64,000 nucleotides of DNA from Ananas comosus. Lineage: Eukaryota; Streptophyta; Magnoliopsida; Poales; Bromeliaceae. The stretch spans positions 22,249,279 to 22,313,278 of the forward strand of contig NC_033621.1 of NCBI RefSeq assembly GCF_001540865.1, read 5' to 3'. The position numbers were made by a program, and so were the translations under genes. Each line of letters starts with the position of its first letter. Position 1 is the stretch's first letter. The notes beneath the pieces are model-generated. The model was given only the letters and a program-made list of their open reading frames with translations, had not been told where the DNA came from and ran no database searches. Positions 41,650 to 55,450 of the stretch are shown in pieces.

Positions 41650-43029
41650 GCGCGAAGCGGAGGAAGCTTCACATTTACGGATAGTCCCTGTACTGTTCCC
41701 ATATTAGTATTTAGTACTTTCTGAAGTCCCCCTACTTTTTATTTGTTAAACGCCGAACCCTAACCTTTCATTTTATTACAATTCTACCCCGCTTTCTCAA
41801 AAATATTTTTTTCAAAAAAAAAAAGAAGAGCATTTACTTATTATTATTTACTGTGACAACTAATTATTTGTGTTTATAAGAAATAGTATCAATTGTTAAT
41901 TGATGAATAGTTATGAACCGTAGTTACGGTTAAAAGTCAGAAGCCATCCTAGATCTAAAATGAAAAACATGTGGGTAAGTAATTGCCTCAGCATTAAATT
42001 GATTTTTTTTTTTTAGTGGCTTATATAAAGCCTACAACTAACGTTACATTATATAAAACAATCGTTATTTTTCTAAAACTATCATAGAACGGTATTTTAA
42101 ATATTTATATTCAACACTTTTCCTCGTATTTGGACTTCAGATAATTTATAAGATTAAGAAGTGGACTTAAATTAAATAAAAGAAAATTTAACGAGACTAG
42201 AAACCTAGCGGGACTCTAACTCGTGATCTCTTGATCTGATACTAATCATACTATGTTATATAATGTGAAACAACTATTTACTTCGAAAGCTTAAAGTTTT
42301 AAAAAACAACAGCTATTTTATATAATTTAACGTAATACTAAAAAAAAATTCTGAATTCGAGTTCCGCCAGGTATTTTGTCTAATTTAATTTTCTCTTATT
42401 TAATTCAAATTTATGTTTTCAGACTATCATAAAATCTCGAACCCAAACACGATGGAGAATGATGATTATAAATATTTAAAACACCATGTTTTGATAGTTT
42501 AAGTTTATGAAATACATCTTAGAACTTAAGACCTCGAATATCAACCATTAAGCCCTTTACCATTTGCACTAGGAATCGTCAGTATTTGTTGAAACTTATT
42601 CGTTTTCATAATAAAGTATTCTGTCAAATTCCAAAAGCTTTACCACCACAGCACTTATAAGATCAACCAAAACTTTTAAAAATAAGTTCAAATTCACAAA
42701 TTGAAGTTTAAAATGTGTGCATAATTTTCTGCTCTGCAACTACCATGGTTCTCAGAAGAAAAAACAAAACAATTATAAACAAACACAAACTATTTATAAG
42801 CATAATAATGACAATGAAACCACAAAACTTCAATAAGTAAACAACTAAAAGTGTTTAACATTTCCTTTCTTTTACAGCAACTACAAAAAGTCTGATCCCA
42901 AAAGCCAAAACCATGAGAGAACAAAAAGTTCCCTCCCAGCTAAACATTAATACATCATCATACATTCTAAAGGAAAGTCCTTCTGATTAGTATACCAAAA
43001 GGTCCAAAAACAAGCATTAAAGTTAAGCC
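41650..43029. other. Spacer between hydrolase and ROP genes
   Basis: No gene. Holds a SINE fragment (42510-42580, minus) and, near 42205-42260, the text CGGGACTCTAACTCGTGATC...GATACTAATCATA. Inverted, this resembles the ATATCAGAGCAAGAGGTT...GAATCCCGC phrase found beside primer-binding sites. Confidence 0.5.
42510..42580 (-). mobile_element. SINE fragment (5' head part)
   Basis: AACTTAAGACCTCGAATATC, CATTAAGCCCTTTACCATTT and GCACTAGGAATCGTC match the head half of the SINE in minus orientation. Confidence 0.6.
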
Positions 43030-46111
<3,082 letters not shown>

Positions 46112-46156
<45 letters not shown>

Positions 46157-46207
46157 AAACTAGTAGTTTCAAAGAGGGAGAGTGTGTGTGTTGTAATGAG
46201 AGGGTAT

Positions 46208-46242
<35 letters not shown>
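46112..46242 (-). promoter_or_regulatory. ROP leader with complementary (TC)n and (GA)n runs
   Basis: On the transcribed strand a TC run (46241-46211) is followed, after about 56 nt, by a GA run (46154-46112) whose last GA merges with the ATG. The two runs could pair into a long stem placed directly before the start codon. That both lie in the mature mRNA is inferred; the cap site is unknown. Confidence 0.6.
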
Positions 46243-46243
<1 letters not shown>

Positions 46244-46381
46244 TGCTATTTAAATCCAAGGCAAGAAACACAAGAGAAACAGTACTTTCTCTCTCTAGAG
46301 AATTGTGTTTTTCTTTTTCAAAAAAAAAAAATTGGTGTGGTGTGGTTGTGGTTGTGGTGGGGCCCTGAGAAGTGAAAAAGA

Positions 46382-46698
46382 CTGCAATGCACCATTTTAC
46401 ATTGCTGATATAATATTTTTAATCAATCAAATTATTTTTTTAGGTTCATCTATCACACTATAACTATTTGAAATGATAGTGAATGGAGAACTTCTCATTA
46501 AAAAAAAGATTTAGAGAGGGAGAGGTCCTATATATTTTAACCTGTGAACAGCAAACTCCTTGTTGATTTATTAAGGATATGACACGTGTGCATGTCAGTC
46601 CAAATTGAATGTGGGTGGTGGGAACAGTTCAAAGCCAGCACGAATTCCGGCGCGGGGGAACACGAAACAAATCTTTTAAAAATAATATATAAAAAAAT
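46382..46698. other. ROP upstream spacer
   Basis: No gene. A GACACGTGTGCATG word near 46579 contains an ACGTG core. Confidence 0.4.
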
Positions 46699-47380
46699 TT
46701 AATTTTAAATATAGCAAATTACAAGTGTATATTTTTAAAAAGTTCAACTTTCTTATATTATATCTATAAAAATTTTAATATTTTCAAATATACTCCAACT
46801 GTTGGTATTTGATAGAAAATTTTAATTAAGTATAGATAAAATACTTAACCCTATAGTCAATTAGGTAACTTAATTTTTTTATCCTTCTTATATTATATTT
46901 TTTTTAATCAAAATTCTAGCAATGAAAATTCTTCTTCTTCTTCCTCTCTCTCCTTTATACTAGTTTCGAATCTGTAACTAGAATTTTTCCATCCCCATTC
47001 ATCCATGACGTATGTTATTTTGTGCATATTGAACACACGTTGTTTCTTCATTCAATTTTTTCTATAATTTTTTTTTATTTCACTCAAAAAAAAATTTAAA
47101 AAAAAAAGATTTGGGAAGAGCATGACCATTAAAAATTTTTTAGGGAGACATTTCTGCACGATTATAGCAGTTGGGATTTTTAGAGGGACATATTTGTGAT
47201 AGTAAAATTGGCATTTCACTTATCTACTATTAAAAAATACACTGTTTCTCTAACGGTAACAAACCAGAAGGACAAATATGAATATTATTGGACTTTTATA
47301 GAAATAATATAAGAAAGTTGAATTTTACAAAGATATGTCTAATTTGTTATGTTTACAGAAAGCTATATGCAATTAATCCT
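46699..47380. mobile_element. GGTTAATT-ended repeat, copy 3
   Basis: Subterminal text GCAAATTACAAGTGTATATT at the left and TGCAATTAATCCTATTTT at the right match copy 1. The middle contains an unrelated stretch (46915-47100), probably a later insertion. Confidence 0.6.
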
Positions 47381-47630
47381 ATTTTAAAAAAAAGAAACAA
47401 AAGGACAAATTGGAGCCTTCAAGGGAAAAAGTTAAAGAAGAGAATCGAGAAGACATCAAATGTTTTCAATGTGGCAACAACAATTTGACTCCTCTTGTGT
47501 TTTATTTTATTTTATTATTTATTTATGTATTTATTTTAGCTTTTGAAAATTGGAAGAGGGAGTTTCTATGGGCTCCATTGTAACGGCTATAAGAAAGTGT
47601 CACCTCGCAGGTTAAAAATTCGAGCAGACG

Positions 47631-47792
47631 ACCGACCGTCCCTAGAGCAAGTGGCAAAGAACTAGATGGTTGGTATCCGAGACCTAAGTTCGAATTCTAG
47701 TTGATTTACATTTCTAGCTAAGTTTATTTTTAAATAAAATAAACGAAGCGGATACCGTGCTACCTATCTCTCTCAAAAAAAAAAAAAAAAAA
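47631..47792 (+). mobile_element. tRNA-type SINE, copy 5
   Basis: Head ACCGACCGTCCCTAGAGCAA, box-A-like TAGAGCAAGTGG, box-B-like AAGTTCGAATTC, and a tail of 18 A. Flanks AGCAGACG and AGCAAACG suggest a short target duplication. Confidence 0.88.
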
Positions 47793-47799
47793 TCTAGCA

Positions 47800-48240
47800 A
47801 ACGCATACACATTTCTCACTCTCGGACAAAAGAATCTTATTAGGATTTGTTTGATCCTCTGTACTACAGTTGTAATTATATATGGAGTCAAATTTGGTAT
47901 TTATTTTTATGCATTTAAATTCGACTGCACAAATAGTCTTAACTGTAACAATTAAAATGACATCTAAATTAATCATAATCTTAATTGCAGCACTTGAAAA
48001 GAGTAATTTTAAACCAAAAAAAAAATCTCTCTCTAAATAATTTTTTAAGAAAAAATTTTGTTTCCTATATAAAAGAAAGAATAAAAATTCGTAAATACAA
48101 CCAAACAAAATATTTATCATTACAGTACTTGTTATTACAGCTAATCAAATAAAATACATATAATTATAATTATTATATTTTTATTTAGAACCAAATATTC
48201 CCTTATTAAGTAACAGATCCACGAGTAACTTCAAAAAAAA
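47800..48240. other. Gene-free stretch
   Basis: AT-rich; no coding frame with recognisable content and no clear repeat ends. Confidence 0.5.
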
Positions 48241-48245
48241 AAAAA

Positions 48246-48676
48246 GGGAAAACTTCAAAAAACCCCCTGTGGTTTCGTACTTTTTCATTTTAGTACCCTA
48301 TGGTTTAAGATGTATCAAGTTAGTACCATGTGGTTTCTCACTTTATCACTTTAGTACCCTGTGGTTTAAAGTGTATCAAGTTAGTACTCTATGGTTTATT
48401 TTTGTATCAAGTTAGTACTATGTGGTTTTATTTTTGTATCAAGTTTGTACCCTGTGATTTTTAAACCACAGTGTACTAAAGTGATAAAGTGCGAAACCAC
48501 AAGGTACTAAATTGATAAAGTGCGAAACCACAAGATACTAACTTGATATACTTTAAACCACAGGATACTAAAGTGAATAAGTGCAAAATCACAGGATACT
48601 AACTTGATACACTTTAAATCATAGAGTACTAAAGTGAGGAAAAGTGAAACTACAAGGGGGTATTTGAAGTTTTTCC
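48246..48676. mobile_element. MULE-like MITE, copy 2 of the 9-bp-TSD family
   Basis: Ends GGGAAAACTTCAAAAAACCC and GGGGGTATTTGAAGTTTTTCC. Both flanks are runs of A, compatible with a 9-bp A duplication. Interior is the same palindromic ladder as 32596-33123. Confidence 0.8.
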
Positions 48677-49083
48677 AAAAAAAAAAATTGCAGTTTCCCT
48701 AGGAGGTAATCCCTTCCTGCATGCACTGGAGTTTTCTAGATCTTCTAATAATTTATATCCAATTACCTAATCATTACACTCTGAAAATAGCTTTTTAATA
48801 AATTTAATTAAAAGTGGCTTGTTGGGAAATAAAAAAAAAAAAAGAAAACGGAAATAATTCACCCTTTTTTCTTAAGTTAGTATTATTTACCATTTTTTTT
48901 CTTTAAAAATAACATGATAAATTATTCACCGTTTTTTTTTTATTTTCTATATAAAATTCTAATAATCAGATAAAAGTTTTAATAAATTATATAAAATCTA
49001 AAGATCAATTTATACAATACTAACAATCAAATAAAAATTTCAGTAATCTACATACAATACTAACAATCTCACAAAAGTACAAA

Positions 49084-49444
49084 ATTCAACTTTCACATCC
49101 TGCCCCTGCAAAAGCTCTGATATTTTCAAATATATCTTTATCGTTAAGATCCGTTAGAAAAAATTAGTTAACTATAGATAAAATACTTAACTCTAGTTAA
49201 TTAATGAGATGAATTGATATTTTTACCTCTCTTCAATTAATAGTTGAGACTTTTGGAGGGACATATTTGTGATGATAAAAAAGTTATTTTACTTATAAAA
49301 TAAACAGTGCTTTAATGATAACAAAGCAGAGAGCCATATTTGAAAATATTATAACTTTTATAGGGATAATATATAAAAGTTGAACTTTGTAGAATATATT
49401 TATAATTCACTATGTTTACATGAATCTGTATGAAGTTAATCCTT
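49084..49444. mobile_element. GGTTAATT-ended repeat, copy 4
   Basis: Left subterminal text CAACTTTCACATCC and GTTAAGATCCGTTAGAAAAA; right GTTGAACTTTGTAGAATATA ... GAAGTTAATCC. Same order as copy 1. Confidence 0.6.
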
Positions 49445-49489
49445 ATAAATAAATAAATCGCTACATATAAAAAAGATGAGAAATGCTAT

Positions 49490-49652
49490 TTATGCATCAA
49501 AAAATAAAATGAAAATCTAGCACCCATTAATCTAATGCTTTAGAAGCCATAAATTTTTTCTCTTTTTGGAGAAAGGTGGCATGCTTTAAAGCCATAAAAT
49601 TTTAATATTAGAAAGTATACTAGATGTACATTTTATTTTTTGATGCATAANT
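49490..49652. mobile_element. Short MITE with TTATGCATCAAAAAATAAAA ends
   Basis: TTATGCATCAAAAAATAAAA at the left is inverted as TTTTATTTTTTGATGCATAA at the right. About 163 bp, with one undetermined base (49651) at the right end. Confidence 0.75.
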
Positions 49653-49895
49653 TTATTTGAGTTAATATTTTATATTAATTATATTTTTTTAATTAATGCT
49701 AATTTTATGCTCATAATAATAATAATCTTAGGATGTATGAATTCTCTTTAATTTTTAATATTTTAAAAAATTGATAAAAAGAAAAATAATATGAACTATT
49801 GGATAAAAAAGTATAAGATTAACATCCATTCTTCGAATATAAAATTAGCATTAATTAAAAAAATATAATTAATATAAAATATTAACTCAAATAAA
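49652..49895. mobile_element. MITE with ~58-bp inverted arms
   Basis: TTTATTTGAGTTAATATTTT at the left and AAAATATTAACTCAAATAAA at the right. The arms stay nearly perfect through TTAATTAATGCTAATTTTAT. A transcript would fold into a long hairpin. Confidence 0.85.
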
Positions 49896-49924
49896 TATAA
49901 TATAAAATTTACGCTTTTTTAAAA

Positions 49925-50171
49925 GTGTAGAGCTACTATGCTATCAGAAGCACAGAGAATTTGATGCTTCCGATTTTTTGATTTTTGAATCAAGAATTGT
50001 ACGGTTGAGATGATTACGGTCTTTCCTATAGTTGAGTAGTATCCTTAGTATTGAGTGATTTCCACAGAATAATATTATTAATCCCCAAATTATAAATAAT
50101 TAATTTAAAGGAGCTAAAAAATTAAAAATATCAAATGCTTTATATTTTCGATAGTACAGTAGTTCCACTCT
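49925..50171. mobile_element. MITE of the GCTACTATGCTATC-ended family
   Basis: GTGTAGAGCTACTATGCTAT at the left; the right end TTTTCGATAGTACAGTAGTT is its imperfect inverse. Directly followed by the element at 50184. Confidence 0.75.
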
Positions 50172-50183
50172 TTTTAAAATATA

Positions 50184-50534
50184 GGGATAACTTCAAAAAA
50201 ATCCCATGTGGTTTCGCACTTTCTCACTTTAGTATCATGTGGTTTAAAGTGTATCAATTTGCCTCCCTGTGGTTTCGTTTTTCTCTTTGTATTATTAATT
50301 TTTTTTTCTTAAATCAATGACAAAGTTAAAATTAAAGGGTACTAAAGTAAATATTAGATAAATCTAGATGGGTATCTGAAGTTTTTTGTATATATAATTT
50401 AACGAAATATTAAGAAAAAAACTGTCGAAAATAAAAAAACAAAACCAAGGGGGGACAAATTGATACACTTTAAACTATGGGGTACTAAAATGAGAAAATG
50501 CGAAACTATAAGGAGTTTTTTTTGAAGTTTTTTC
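50184..50534. mobile_element. MULE-like MITE with perfect 9-bp TSD
   Basis: Ends GGGATAACTTCAAAAAAATC and TTTTGAAGTTTTTTC. TAAAATATA occurs at 50175-50183 and 50535-50543, a perfect 9-bp duplication. 351 bp. Confidence 0.88.
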
Positions 50535-50543
50535 TAAAATATA

Positions 50544-51229
50544 TGGGTGGCGTGGTTCAAAATTGATTTTGAAAATCGAGGAGTGGAAGTGCGTGGAGTG
50601 GTGGGCCCACGCACGAGCCATGCATGCGTGCGAACAAATTACGAAAAATCCCAAATAGCCGTTGGTCGCGCTTCCCGAGGCGTCGTGAAATATTCCAACT
50701 TTGAAACAATAGAATATTTTTCCAAAAACTCAAAAAAAAACAAACAATAGAATAATCGTGCTAATGTACTGCACACGTACCAATCCTTTTAAACTTGTAA
50801 ATATTTTAATGTGGGTAGTTCGAATTAAGCGATTATTACTGTTACATATAATTAATAATTGTCTATACTTGGTGTGTTATCTGGCTGAAGCGAAACAGAT
50901 ATATTTTTCAAAAAAAAAAAAAAACACTAGGAAACTCAGAGTTTAGCGGGCGTCCATATGACTCTAAATCAGTCTACTAAAATTCGGATATTATTGTACC
51001 TTCTCCTACGAGTCTTCAGCAATGCCTTTATTTCTGGTTTGTTTTTTTTTTTCTTTTTTTTCTTTTTTTTGTCTTCTGTGAAGAATCCATACTCCTTCCT
51101 TTTTCTTTTTTTTTTTCTTTGTGTTTTTTTTTTTTTTTCCTACTCCTTTTCTAGAAGTCTGGTTGTTTCACTGTGTAGCCAAATTCACTATCTAATTGAA
51201 TAAAGCGGTCGCATGCTACGAAATTTTCA

Positions 51230-51240
<11 letters not shown>
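50544..51240. other. Gene-free stretch
   Basis: Includes GTGGGCCCACGCACGAGCCA near 50600 (promoter-like GC-rich remnant) and long T runs at 51040-51140. No gene supported. Confidence 0.45.
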
Positions 51241-51297
<57 letters not shown>

Positions 51298-51521
51298 CAG
51301 CTACTATACTTTTATGATTATTGATTTTTTGGTATTCATAATTTTCAGCCGTTAGATCTACCTCGTTAATCATTTTAACATGTTAGATCATACTATTCAA
51401 CCAACAACCCATTCAACCCTAAGAGACTACTATCATCCTAACCTCACATCCCTTTATCCAACGGTCCAAAATTTATAAGTACAAAAGAGTGTATACTCAA
51501 AAGAGTATAGTAGCCCTAGTC

Positions 51522-51572
<51 letters not shown>

Positions 51573-51820
51573 CAGCTACTATACTTTTATGATTATTGGC
51601 TTCCTTATATTCATAAGTTTTTGGCCCTTAGATTTATTTCATTGATCATTTTCATCCGTTAGATGATACTATTCAACCAACTATCCACTCAACCCTAGGG
51701 GATCACTATCATTCTAAGTGAGAACCACTATCATCCTAACCACACATCCTATCAATCAACGGTTAAAAATTTATGAGTACAAGGAAGTCTATACTCATAA
51801 AAGTATAGTAGCCCCAGCCT
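51232..51820. repeat. Tandem pair of (TA)n(GA)n + MITE units
   Basis: (TA)n(GA)n at 51232-51295 followed by a MITE at 51296-51520, then again (TA)n(GA)n at 51523-51570 followed by a MITE at 51570-51820. Both MITEs begin GTCCAGCTACTATACTTTTA and end with AAAGTATAGTAGCCC-like text. The second has an extra partly duplicated ACTATCATCCTAA phrase. Confidence 0.85.
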
Positions 51821-51839
51821 ATATATATATATAAAATTA

Positions 51840-52075
51840 GGCTGGAATACTAATAGTAAAACGCTCTTTTTGCTATCAAGTTTTTAACCCTTGGTTGAAA
51901 AATTATAAGATCAGGATGATATTAGTCAGTTAGAGTTGAGTGGTCCCTCTAGAGTTGAGTGGTCCTCACTGGGTTATAGTATTTAATCTAATGGTTAGAA
52001 ATAATAAAAAGAGTTGATCCAAAGGCTAAAAAACTGATAGCAATAATGGGATTTTGCTACTAATAGTAGCTCAGT
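51840..52075. mobile_element. MITE, GGCTGGAATACTA type
   Basis: Left GGCTGGAATACTAATAGTAA, right TACTAATAGTAGCTC. Interior AGTTGAGTGGTCC and TAATCTAATGGTTAGAAAT link it to 11506-11719. Followed by (CT)n(TA)n. Confidence 0.7.
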
Positions 52076-52468
52076 TTAACTCTCTCTCTCTATATATATA
52101 TATAAATATTTTTATTTAATTTTTATAATATTTTTTATGTAATAATTAAATAATTTTAAACATATTTTATATAGAGCTAAGATCGCTCCATGTAGTAATC
52201 CAAAGCACCGTAATTCACATGGCATTTCTCTGTTTGATTTATTATTGTTAGATAAAGGACATTTTTTAAAATTATTTTAAAAGTAATGCGACAATTCCAC
52301 GGTAGGTAAAAAAGTTGAAAGCAATTGATTGCTTCCTATTGTTCTCACCAATCACTATCTCTACGATTTTTACAAATCTTTTTGTTAATACAATTCTGGT
52401 CATCAAAATTCTACTCACATCTTTTCTTATTTTGAGGTGAAGCTATTATTATAATTTTAAGTGTAAAC

Positions 52469-53152
52469 TTCAAATACCACTCTTGCAGTTTCACATTTTT
52501 TTCATTTTAGTATCATGTGGTTTAAAGTATAGAGAAAACTTCAAAAATCCTCCCGGTGGTTTCGTAGTTTCTCACTTTGCCCCCCTGTGGTTTTAAATGT
52601 ATCAATTTGCCCCCCTGTGGTTTCGTTTTTATTTTTTCGGCAGCTTTTTCGTTAATATTTCATTAAATTATATACAAAAAAACTTCAGATTCCTATCTAA
52701 ATTTATCAAATATTCACTTTAGTACCCTTTAATTTAACTTTATCACTGATTTAAGAAAAAAGATAATGAAATTGATAAGAAAAAGAGAAAAAAGAAACCA
52801 TAGGAGGGCAAATTGATACATTTTAAACCACAGGGGGACAAAGTCAGAAACTACGAAACCACACGGGAGGTTTTTGAAGTTTTTCCTAAAGTATATCAAG
52901 TTAGTGCCCTGTAGTTTCATTTTTATCTTTTCGTCAGCTTTTCTGTTAATATTTCGTTAAATTATATACAAAAAAATTTCAGATATCCTATATAGGTTTG
53001 TCGAATATTCACTTTAATACCCTTCAGCTTTAACTTTGTTACTGATTTAACGAAAAAAATTAGTGAAATCGAATATTCACTTTAAACTATAGGGTAATAA
53101 AGTAAGAAAGTGTGAAACCACATGAATGGTATTTGAAATATTTTCCACTTTT
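52469..53152. mobile_element. Outer member of a nested pair of 9-bp-TSD elements
   Basis: Starts GTAAACTTCAAATACCACTC and ends GGTATTTGAAATATTTTCC. It is interrupted at 52532-52886 by another member; reading across the gap gives continuous family text (TTTAAAGTATA|TCAAGTTAGTGCCC). Confidence 0.8.
52532..52886. mobile_element. Inner nested MULE-like MITE with perfect 9-bp TSD
   Basis: Ends GAGAAAACTTCAAAAATCC and AGGTTTTTGAAGTTTTTCC. TAAAGTATA at 52523-52531 and 52887-52895 is a perfect 9-bp duplication of host element sequence. 355 bp. Confidence 0.92.
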
Positions 53153-53176
53153 AAGCTACAAATCTCATCTATAGAG

Positions 53177-53402
53177 TCCGGCTGTAATGCTTTTACCAGC
53201 ACCAAGCATTTGGTGCTTGTAAATTTTTTACTGTTAGATCTACGCTTTTGATCATTTTCACCCGTTAGATTATACTATTCAACCAACCACCCACTCAACT
53301 TTAGGGGGCCCACATAATTAATCCTAACCGCACATCCCTTAATTTAAGGGTCGAAAACTTACAAGTACCAATGACTTGATATTTTTAAAAGCATAGGAGC
53401 TC
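53177..53402. mobile_element. MITE with TCCGGCTGTAATGC end
   Basis: Subterminal ACCAAGCATTTGGTGCT palindrome, then ATTATACTATTCAACCAACC and AGGGGGCCCACAT; family text shared with 11506 and 51296. Confidence 0.7.
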
Positions 53403-53867
53403 AATTCCTCATCTATAATCAATAGAATTTTATGTTTTTTTTTACTTGCTAATCTCCTTGATAGGTGAAAATCATGCGAAACAACATATTGGCCACATAA
53501 ATTTATCAATATATTATTAGCAAACTATAATGTTTTGAAGTGCCTAAAGCATTTATCATTCAGCTTGCAGTGAGAGACATCTTGCTCGAAATAATATTCG
53601 AATCCTAAGTTATGCTAGCAAAAATAAAAAAAAATAAAAAAAAAGAAAAAGAAAAAGAAAAAGAAAAATTGCCTACCCATCTACAGTTTTTGGGGAAAAA
53701 AAAAATAGTGGAGAGCGCTCCAATAACGCTGCGTTAAGAAGACCCCATTCACGATTTTCTATCAGTTTTGTCCTTATTTAAAGATTATAGTTTTCCCTGT
53801 TAGAATTTTTTATTTTAACATCAAAAGATATTCAACGAATTTTTAATTAGAGGCAAAATTAATGCAT

Positions 53868-54657
53868 TGTTGACTTAAATGGGCCAGCATCCTGTCCTGT
53901 GGCGGGAGGCTATGTGGGCCGAGTCATGTTCGAAATGGCGTGAGGCTGGGTTGAGCCGAGTCATGTTCGAAGTGGCGTGAGGCCAGGTGGGCCCAGTCAC
54001 AATCGAGACCCGTGGGCGCTGTTTCTGTACGCTTTAAGTGAATTGGTTGCGTATTTCTAACAGCTCGAGCATTTGGGATTAATGGTTAGCGTCAGCGATC
54101 CGACACATTGTTGGCTTAAATGGGCAAGCATCCTGCCCTGTGGCGGGAGGCCATGTGGGCCGAGTCATGTTCGAAATGGCGTAAGGCTGAGTTGGGTCGA
54201 GTCATTTTGAAGTGGCGTGAGACCAGGTGGGCCGAGTCACAATCGAGACCCGTGGGCGCTGTTTCTGTACGCTTTAAGTGAATTGGTTGCGTATTTCTAA
54301 CAGCTCGAGCTTTTGGGATTAATGGTTAGCGCCAACGATCCGACAAGTGGTATCAGAGCCAGAGGTCACGGGTTCGATTCCTGCATGCTGCAAATGTGTG
54401 CAGGTGCTGTATGGGGGATTGTCGGCTTAAATGGGCCAGCATCCTGCCCTGTGGCGGGAGGCCATGTGGGCCAAGCCATGTTCGAAATGGCATGAGGCTG
54501 GGTTGGGCCGAGTCATGTTCGAAGTAGTATGAGGCCAGGTGGGCCGAGTCACAATCGAGACCCGTGGGCACTGTTTCTGTACGCTTTAAGTGAATTGGTT
54601 GCGTATTTCTAACAGCTCGAGCTTTTGGGATTAATAGTTAGCGCCAACGATCCGACA
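53868..54657 (+). mobile_element. Miniature LTR retrotransposon array (TRIM): LTR-LTR-internal-LTR
   Basis: LTR1 53868-54105 (238 bp), LTR2 54109-54345 (237 bp), LTR3 54420-54657 (238 bp). Each begins TGTTGRC/TGTCGGC and ends CGATCCGACA. Two bases after LTR2 comes TGGTATCAGAGCCAG (54348-54362), complementary to the 3' end of plant initiator tRNA-Met, so a primer-binding site. TATGGGGGAT just before LTR3 is a minimal polypurine tract. The internal region is 74 bp with no coding capacity. The tandem LTRs suggest unequal recombination. The flanks show no clear 5-bp duplication. Confidence 0.88.
54348..54362 (+). other. tRNA-iMet primer-binding site of the TRIM
   Basis: TGGTATCAGAGCCAG; 15 bases complementary to the initiator tRNA-Met 3' end including CCA. 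Confidence 0.85.
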
Positions 54658-54717
54658 GACAGTGAATTCTGAGCTCTCCTGAAAAGTTTTATCTCATGCT
54701 TAATGAATTTTTTATTA

Positions 54718-55082
54718 GGGTCCGTTTGGTTCAAGGCAAAACTATGAAAAATAATTTTTAATGGAAAAATATTTTTGGTGGAAATTTTTTTTTTACATTT
54801 TATAGTGTTTGAATCGTAGGAAAAAAAATAATTTTCTATCAACATTGGTTTAGTTGGAAGGAAAAAAATTTACATTTATTTTATTTGATGGAAAAAAAAT
54901 AAATGAAAAATTTTTACACAGATCGAGTTTTTATTTTCAACCCGCAAAATGGTAGAAAATGAAAGCTTTAATTTTCTTTCAAAAACGTAAAAATAATTTT
55001 ATACGACAAACCAAACGAATAAAAAAATATTTTTTATATAGAAAATAATTTTTCAATCCGTTTTACGCAGAACCAAAAGAGG
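54718..55082. mobile_element. MITE with GGGTCCGTTTGGTTC end
   Basis: Left GGGTCCGTTTGGTTCAAGGC; right GCAGAACCAAAAGAGG inverted. The interior has opposed AAAATAATTTTT blocks. No coding. Confidence 0.7.
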
Positions 55083-55092
55083 AGTATAAAAC

Positions 55093-55450
55093 TAAGGTAA
55101 ACTTCAAATACCACCCATGTGGTTTCGCACTTTCTCACTTTAGTACCCTGTGGTTTAAAGTGTATCAATTTAATGTCCTGTAGTTTTATTTTTCTCTTTT
55201 CGTCAGCTTTTTCGTTAATATTTCGTTAAATTATATACAAAAAAACTTCATATATCCACTTAGGTTTATCTAATATTCACTATAGTACCCTTTAGTTTGA
55301 ACTTTGTCACTGATTTAAGAAAAAAAAAATAATGGAATTAATAATATAAAGCGAAAAATAAAATCACAGGAAACTAAATTAATACACTTTAAACTATAAG
55401 ATATTAAATTAAAAAAGTGCGAAATCATAGGGGTAATATTTAAAGTTTCC
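55093..55450. mobile_element. 9-bp-TSD family, diverged copy
   Basis: Starts GGTAAACTTCAAATACCACC and ends TAATATTTAAAGTTTCC. Interior TTTAGTACCCTGTGGTTTAA matches the family. No clean target duplication found. Confidence 0.65.

Noticed and set aside
53868..54657. Satellite array
   Set aside because: Repeat spacing is uneven (LTR1-LTR2 3 bp apart, LTR2-LTR3 74 bp) and the primer site and purine tract sit at the expected LTR borders.
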